A stretch of DNA of 64,000 nucleotides, taken from positions 15,037,167 to 15,101,166 of the forward strand of contig NC_058043.1 in the NCBI RefSeq assembly GCF_020085105.1, written 5' to 3'. The position numbers and the translations under genes were made by a program. This stretch comes from Siniperca chuatsi. Taxonomy: Eukaryota; Chordata; Actinopteri; Centrarchiformes; Sinipercidae. Shown piece after piece: positions 58,261 through 64,000 of the stretch. The notes below the pieces were generated by a model. That model was given only the letters and a program-made list of their open reading frames with translations, had not been told where the DNA came from and did no database searches. Within the stretch, counting starts at the first letter, position 1. The number at the start of each line of letters is the position of its first letter.

Positions 58261-58719
58261 ACTAAAGTAACAAAAATAACTGTCTCAGAATTCATTTGTC
58301 CCTCTGTTTAGTACCAAATAGTTCTTTCCAGGAAATCCTCAAGAAATTTTTTAAAGAAACAATGGACCTGTGAAATAATGTGTTAAAATCAATCTTAAAG
58401 GTGCCCTGTGGACAACAAAGTGTCTGTTTGCTTTCCTTGAGGTTTAACAAATGTGTTGAATGCTTTTCATCATCATAATAACTTAATTCATCCAAATGAG
58501 TCACAGAAATCAAAAGCAACACAATTAAGGAGCACAAGGACTTAAAATAAAATAGAATAACCTGTCTGTATAAATAACTGAACACCAGATGAGAGACTTC
58601 ATTCTGCCACAAATTGACTCCATTTTCATCATTTTCACAATAACAACATTAAAAAATGTTTTACAACTTGTAGTTCTGCGTACTGTACGTCTTCATAGCC
58701 CAGATTAAAAGTGCCCCTA

Positions 58720-60060
58720 TAAACTCCCACTGCAGCCACCTTTACCAAATCACCATGCGACTGCTGCTTCATTGTGTTCATAATTGTAATCCCTTGGACC
58801 GATGAAAGGGGCGAACTATGCTGGTTAATTAAAACTGCAATCAAATTTAGCCCTTAAACTGACTGCAAAAAGGGACCTCGTTCAATTAAATCATGCATCA
58901 CTTTCCTTTCAATAACACACAAATAAACAAGTGAGGGGGATGGAGTCGCCCAAATCCACGCGCATGTTGATTGCCTTCTACAGCTGGGATTTTTTTAATT
59001 TGGTAAACAGTAGCTGAGGTGGCACTTGAGGTGCCGTGGAGGAGAGTCCAGGGAGCAAAGGGGATTAAAGACCCTTCCACTGGCCTTCTATTGGCACTTG
59101 TCATGCACTTAATTTGATGCTGTAATTAACTTTTGAAATCTCAAGGCATTTTCCAGCATATGTACAAGGGATTCTTTGCAGATAAATGCCGAGCAGAGGC
59201 TGATAGTAAGAAGTAGCTGACCGCCGCAGAAAGCATTTCCTGTTTATCTCTTCCCACTACAAGAAAGAGCATGATCCTGGAGCCCTCTGAAGGCCTAATG
59301 TTATACATCCACATTGTGTGTGTGTCTGCCCATGTGCATTTGTGTGAAAGTAATTATATTGATGGAATACCTTGTGTTTGCAATGTTTCCTTCCATTTAG
59401 AGCCTTGCTTTGCACAGCAGATGTTGTCCACCTGCTACTTGGTATCTGCCTGCTTGACTGAGAGAATATAAAACAGTCAAGGACCTACTTGGATGCAGTC
59501 AAGGGTATAAGGTGTTTGTGTACTTGCATACACAAACACACACATATACGCGCACTGAACAATGTGTGAACAAACACAGCACATACACGTGCACCAAGAA
59601 ACACACATCTAGACACATGCACACGCTCACACAGGTAAATCAATTCATGCAGAAATCCACAAGGGTTTAACAGAACGGAGAGCAGGCAACTTTTTCATGT
59701 GGGCCAGCCAATCACACGATAATTGCTTTGAAATTAAGTACCTTTTGTATTTGAATGCTAATTAACTGATGGAAGAAAATACTCAATAAGTCATTAATAG
59801 AAACCTAAAAGAAAATGTTGACCAGATGAGTGCTTTAAAAAATGTGAAGTTCTTTTTCATTTTTTAAGCACCGACTGCAGATAGATTTAATGTTTAAATG
59901 AGAGTAGGTAATGAATTGCCGTTGACCTTGATACACAGTCATTGCAGCATAATTAAATCAAATTCTGCCCTGTTTGTTATTTACTGTAGGTGGTTATAGA
60001 TTAAATTTAGCGCAGAATCCCATTAAATATATTTTATAGTTAAAGCTTTCAACCTAAAAT
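58720..60060. other. Non-repetitive region with homeodomain-like AT motifs
   Basis: Several compact blocks: 58815-58905 (GGTTAATTAAAACTGCAATC, TCGTTCAATTAAATCATGCA), 59040-59160 (ACTTAATTTGATGCTGTAAT) and 59700-60030 (GATAATTGCTTTGAAATTAA, CAGCATAATTAAATC). There are no recognisable repeats or exons. It is a candidate regulatory region, unverified. Confidence 0.3.
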
Positions 60061-60527
60061 AAGACCATATAATGTATTTAAACACATCTGGCTTGTAATT
60101 AGTACATATAGAAAGGTTTTGGCCCTTAGAGCTCCCTTCAGTGTTGCAAAAGTATTTGGATGGTTAATTTCACATTTCAGCCCTACTGCCCTCTGCCCCT
60201 CAACCCTGTACTCTGTTGCTGAGCTCTCTGGGTCACTGAAAAGATGTCAGACTTCCCTCTTTTTGCAGCCCTGAGATAAGAATGCTGTGTGTTCTGTGCA
60301 CATCCAGCCTCTCCCATAAGTAAAATGCATTTCTTAGGAAAAAAAATAAAACACTGGCTATCATTTGAATATCTTCTTGAGAAAATAATTGTGTAAATGC
60401 ATGGAAAGGACCCTGTTGAACTATTGAGATGTGAGCAAGGGCACGGTGAAGGGACAACAGCAAGATGAATAGTCTCCATTTGGTTTGTGCATGTCAATGT
60501 ATGTGTGTAACATTAGCATGCACATAA

Positions 60528-61626
60528 CTAAGTAAAGTAACTAAGGACATTTACTCAAGTACTGGAGTAATATACAATGTTCAGGTACTTGTACTTTAAT
60601 TTCCATTTTATGCTACTTTATACTACACAATTCAGAGGGAAATATTGTACTTTTTACTCCACTACCTTCATGAGACTGCTGTAGTTATTGTTTAATTTTC
60701 AGATTAAGATTTTACATTTTAAAAAATCCATAATAAGAAAACACAATGCATTATTAAAGATTTCACCAGTCATTCCCAACCGTTTGTGACCCCTTACAAA
60801 AAGCAGAGTCCTCTCTAAACTTTCTAGACTCTCAGATGGTTTCATTTAAATAACTGTTCAAATGATTTCACAAAAGACTAGCAAAAAGTAAAAAAAGGAA
60901 TATAAATTTGTGTATTAGAAAGTTTTTTCTTCTTTCCTACCCCATTAATCATCTCACGCCCCTTCAGATTTATCTTGTGACCCACTGGCAGGGCCTGACC
61001 CCCGCGTTGGGAATCGCTGGACTAAACTACCAAACTGTATACACAGTAGTTAGAAGTAGCTCCACCTCGACCAGCCGCAATAGTAAAATTCTGCTTACAC
61101 ATTGATGCATCATATTAACAATCTAATGATGTCATTTATCAGTCACAGAAGACATTTTTCTGCAGAATGAGTACTTAACATTTTGTTGATTATGCATCTG
61201 TGACTTTGATGGCAGCTGCTCAGTTGTCCTCTTAGATCCATCCTCTTCACTTATGTTATACAATCTACATTTTGTTATTATAATTGTATATTGTCATGTA
61301 TGACTTTCTGTTGTGAATCTATTCTGTACACACGACATCTATTGCATGTCTGTCTGTCCTGGGTCAGGGATCCCTCCTCTGTTGCTCTTCCTGAGGTTTC
61401 TTCCATTTTTTCCCCTGTTAAAAGGACTTTTGGGGGGAGTTTTTCCTTATCCGTATCAAGGGTCTAAGGACAGATGATGTCTTATGCTGTACAGATTGTA
61501 AAGACCCTTGAGGCAAATTGTGATTTGTGATATGGGCTGTATAAATAAAATTGACTTGACTTGACTTTTACATTCTTTTACTGGTATTTTTAAATTATAT
61601 TTTAAACGAGTACTTTTTCCACCACT
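60528..61626. mobile_element. hAT-like element with a nested retroposon
   Basis: The left part has ACATTTACTCAAGTACTGGA and GGAAATATTGTACTTTTTAC; the right end is GAGTACTTTTTCCACCACTG (to 61626). The expected middle is replaced by 61231-61566, a separate insertion. The left terminus is eroded. Confidence 0.75.
61231..61566 (+). mobile_element. 3' end of a SINE/LINE-type retroposon, (TTGAC)n tail
   Basis: It contains TCCTGAGGTTTCTTCCATTT, GGGGAGTTTTTCCTTATCCG, TGTACAGATTGTAAAGACCC and the tail ATAAATAAAATTGACTTGAC repeated. This is a very common fish retroposon 3' end. It is inserted in the hAT-like element. Confidence 0.75.
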
Positions 61627-64000
61627 GTAAATCAGGTACTGAAAACTGTTTTATATTATCTTAATAGACAGCATTTCTAAGTACAGTGGTTTTGCTATAG
61701 TTCATGAATGTGTGTGTGGTTGTGTGTGTGGCTGTGTTTAAGATGACTGCTATGTCCCCTCCTGATGTTCTTTGGCCCAGTCATTAACCCGGGATTAGCC
61801 TGGCAGAGATGGAAGTCAAGGGTCAGGGAGCAAGTGAGTCACCCTGCTGCACAGTCTGGTTTCCAAGCCCTGAATTGAAACTTAATGCTTCTCTCTTATT
61901 TATTGTTTGTGAAAGAAAAAAAACCTCTCCTTACCTCAAGGGTATTTGTGTAAGTGTGTGCTTGTGTAGGTGTGCATCAGTGCATCAGATTTGCTTGAAT
62001 GGATAGTAGTGGTATTTGATGGTATTTCTTGAAGTTGTTACCTTCTTTTTATCTTCAACATTTATTTTTGTGATGCTCATACGAGTTTAAAAAGTGCTGG
62101 AGAGTTGCTCAACAAGCTCAAAGTTTAAAGAGAGTTGTGGCTATTTGGCTGCCGTGGAGATATGGGAGTGGGGGGGCGGGGCGCGTTTGGCTGAAGCTTC
62201 TGAAGGGGGCAGAATTTGTTTTATGAGGGTAATTGATGCTTTGCTGCAGGAGAAGAGGGCAAAGCAGGCATGAAATTGTGCAGGGGATCAGATCCGTATC
62301 GGAGCATACGGGAGAACTGAGGGAGAACAACGGAGCCTGGCAGCCCACGGTGGCTGGATTAGGCTGCTGCTCAGCACTGAGGTACAGTTAAGAGCCAATT
62401 TTATTCTCTAGCAACCCAATCAGTGGAAAAGCGCTGTATCCTATTAGATTCAAGTTTAGGGAGGAAAAGCAGAGCTGCTGGAGAACAGCCATTAAGACAT
62501 TCAAATAGCCATCAGAACAGAGAGAAGGAAAAGCACTGACAATGGAGAGAAAGGTGGAATGAAATGAGAAAATGAAGAAGCAACTTCAAGTAACTTCTAC
62601 CAGTAAATTCACTTGATACCTTGAAAGCAGATAGTGAAAGTGATAACCTCATGCTAACATTCAGGGGGTCATCCAGCACTACAGGCTAAGAAAATGGAGA
62701 TCTGAGCAGGGGGGTCGGTTGGTCATTTTACACCCGAATAACCAGCTGATCTCTCATTGTGCTCAGGTTTACACCGTATGAGCACTTAGCAGGGTCATCT
62801 GTCCAATTCCCTCTGTGTATTCTTGTAGCGGCGCAGTGTTATTGTGTTTGCAGGCAGCGTGGAGCTCTGCATTGACAAATGCATAGAGGGCACAGCTCAT
62901 CAGGATTCCCGAGCTGTCTGTCTGTGAATAAGAAGAGGGAATTGGCTGTCAATCCCTAATTAATAAACTCTGCTCCTCTCCCCCACTCTGCACAGAGTTG
63001 TCTGATCAATAACCATTGTGCACTGCCTCAGATGAAAGCCATTCAGATTTATCTGCTAATATCCTGGGTGATAGCCAGAGCTAGACTGGAGATGACAGTA
63101 GGCTCAAAGCCTATTACCTCCTTATTTACTGTTTTAAATTCTGCTATAGTCACAGCCAGTTGCTGTCTCTCGAGTAACAAATAGGGGAAAATCTCTTCTC
63201 TCTTCCTGGGACAAGTCAAGGACAAAGCAGATGGAAAACATATGAGTGTCTCTTCATTTTAGCTTGTTTTCTGTGCAGGAGATATGTTTGTAAACATGCA
63301 TATGCAGATGTAGACATTTCTGTTTCAATATATTTAACATTATATTTGCAAGTTTAAACTGCTGACCTTCTTTCCATATATGGCAAAGATGTTATGGTGA
63401 TCAAATCACTCCCTGTCTCCTCTTTTCCAACCTGAAATCAATGCCCCATCTCCTCTAAAAATGACACCCCATTTCAAAACAGCTGGTTAATTTCTAATTT
63501 CTCATCCTGTTATAAATCCTGCTGTTTTCTTCCTTTTATCTTCAGCCCAGTCAGCACCAGTCGCTGTCCACATCCTGTTCATCTGTTTGCCAGATTTGAC
63601 AGCAGGACAGATATTTCCGTTATTCACAGTGATCTACAGTCGCTGAATAAAGCCAGGCATACTTAGCAAAAGCACAAGCTCAGAAACACAGACGGAAAGC
63701 CTCACATTTAAGAGCAGCACCAGGCCTGACAACACAGTCTACTCTGGTGTCAGGTAGAGAGCTTGAGAGTGGATTAATGAGTCCTAACATTAGCTCTCAG
63801 GTCCGGTGTTTATTTGAATTAAAAGAGGACTTACTTCGTGGTTGCACCTGCTGAGCACGGAGTTCATTATTCTTTACAATCATCTTTATGTTATTTGTCG
63901 CAGTGAAGAAATCCTCACATGTTTAAACTATGAATCAATTCCTATCTGATTACAACTTTGTAGTTTTATTATGTGGGGGCAAAACTGTAAATATGGTTTT
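61627..64000. other. Non-coding stretch to the window end
   Basis: No gene is recognised. Non-repetitive blocks occur at 62140-62420 (GGGAGTGGGGGGGCGGGGCG is locally GC-rich) and 62930-63070 (CTGTCAATCCCTAATTAATA). They may be regulatory; this is not shown. Confidence 0.3.

Noticed and set aside
1..64000. CRISPR arrays, bacterial operons, tRNA or rRNA genes
   Set aside because: The sequence is vertebrate; no spaced-repeat array or cloverleaf/rRNA sequence was recognised by eye.

Overview
The window is vertebrate nuclear DNA, almost certainly from a spiny-rayed teleost fish. The genes are split by GT-AG introns, (TG)n, (CA)n and (TA)n tracts are abundant, and many dispersed repeats are of types common in fish: hAT-like elements ending in CCACCACTG, L2-like LINEs, Tc1-like remnants and (TTGAC)n-tailed retroposons.

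The left 25 kb carries four complete protein-coding genes, all on the plus strand: rassf1 (4699-7996, the short RASSF1C-type isoform, 282 aa), tusc2 (10228-11431, 111 aa), hyal2 (17330-20922, 470 aa) and a second hyaluronidase, probably hyal1 (22750-25116, 441 aa). From memory this is the gene order of the human 3p21.31 tumour-suppressor cluster (RASSF1-TUSC2-HYAL2-HYAL1), so the block looks conserved between fish and mammals. The two hyaluronidases are tandem paralogues with the same three-coding-exon, all-phase-0 layout and a 90-bp middle exon. hyal2 has a hydrophobic tail expected for a GPI anchor; the hyal1-like protein lacks one and should be secreted or lysosomal.

Upstream of rassf1 lies a threefold tandem array of a ~726-bp unit (1172-3344) and a small DNA transposon with a TAA target duplication (3594-3907). 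The 3' side from 25.3 kb to 64 kb shows no convincing coding exon. It holds LINE fragments, a solo LTR with a clean 5-bp target duplication (46878-47319), Tc1-like and hAT-like miniature elements, microsatellites and several foldback structures. Between the repeats are non-repetitive stretches with homeodomain-like AT motifs that may be regulatory, but this cannot be shown from one sequence.

The most notable observations are: a 175-bp foldback retroposon with a 15-bp target duplication (25607-25781) whose half-unit recurs near position 203; several other snap-back repeats; a GC-AG intron in the hyal1-like gene; a duplicated 5' splice-acceptor region in hyal2 in which the start codon of the upstream copy is lost; three inverted CCAAT boxes spaced exactly 32 bp apart upstream of the hyal1-like gene; and the tandem array, with microhomology at its borders.
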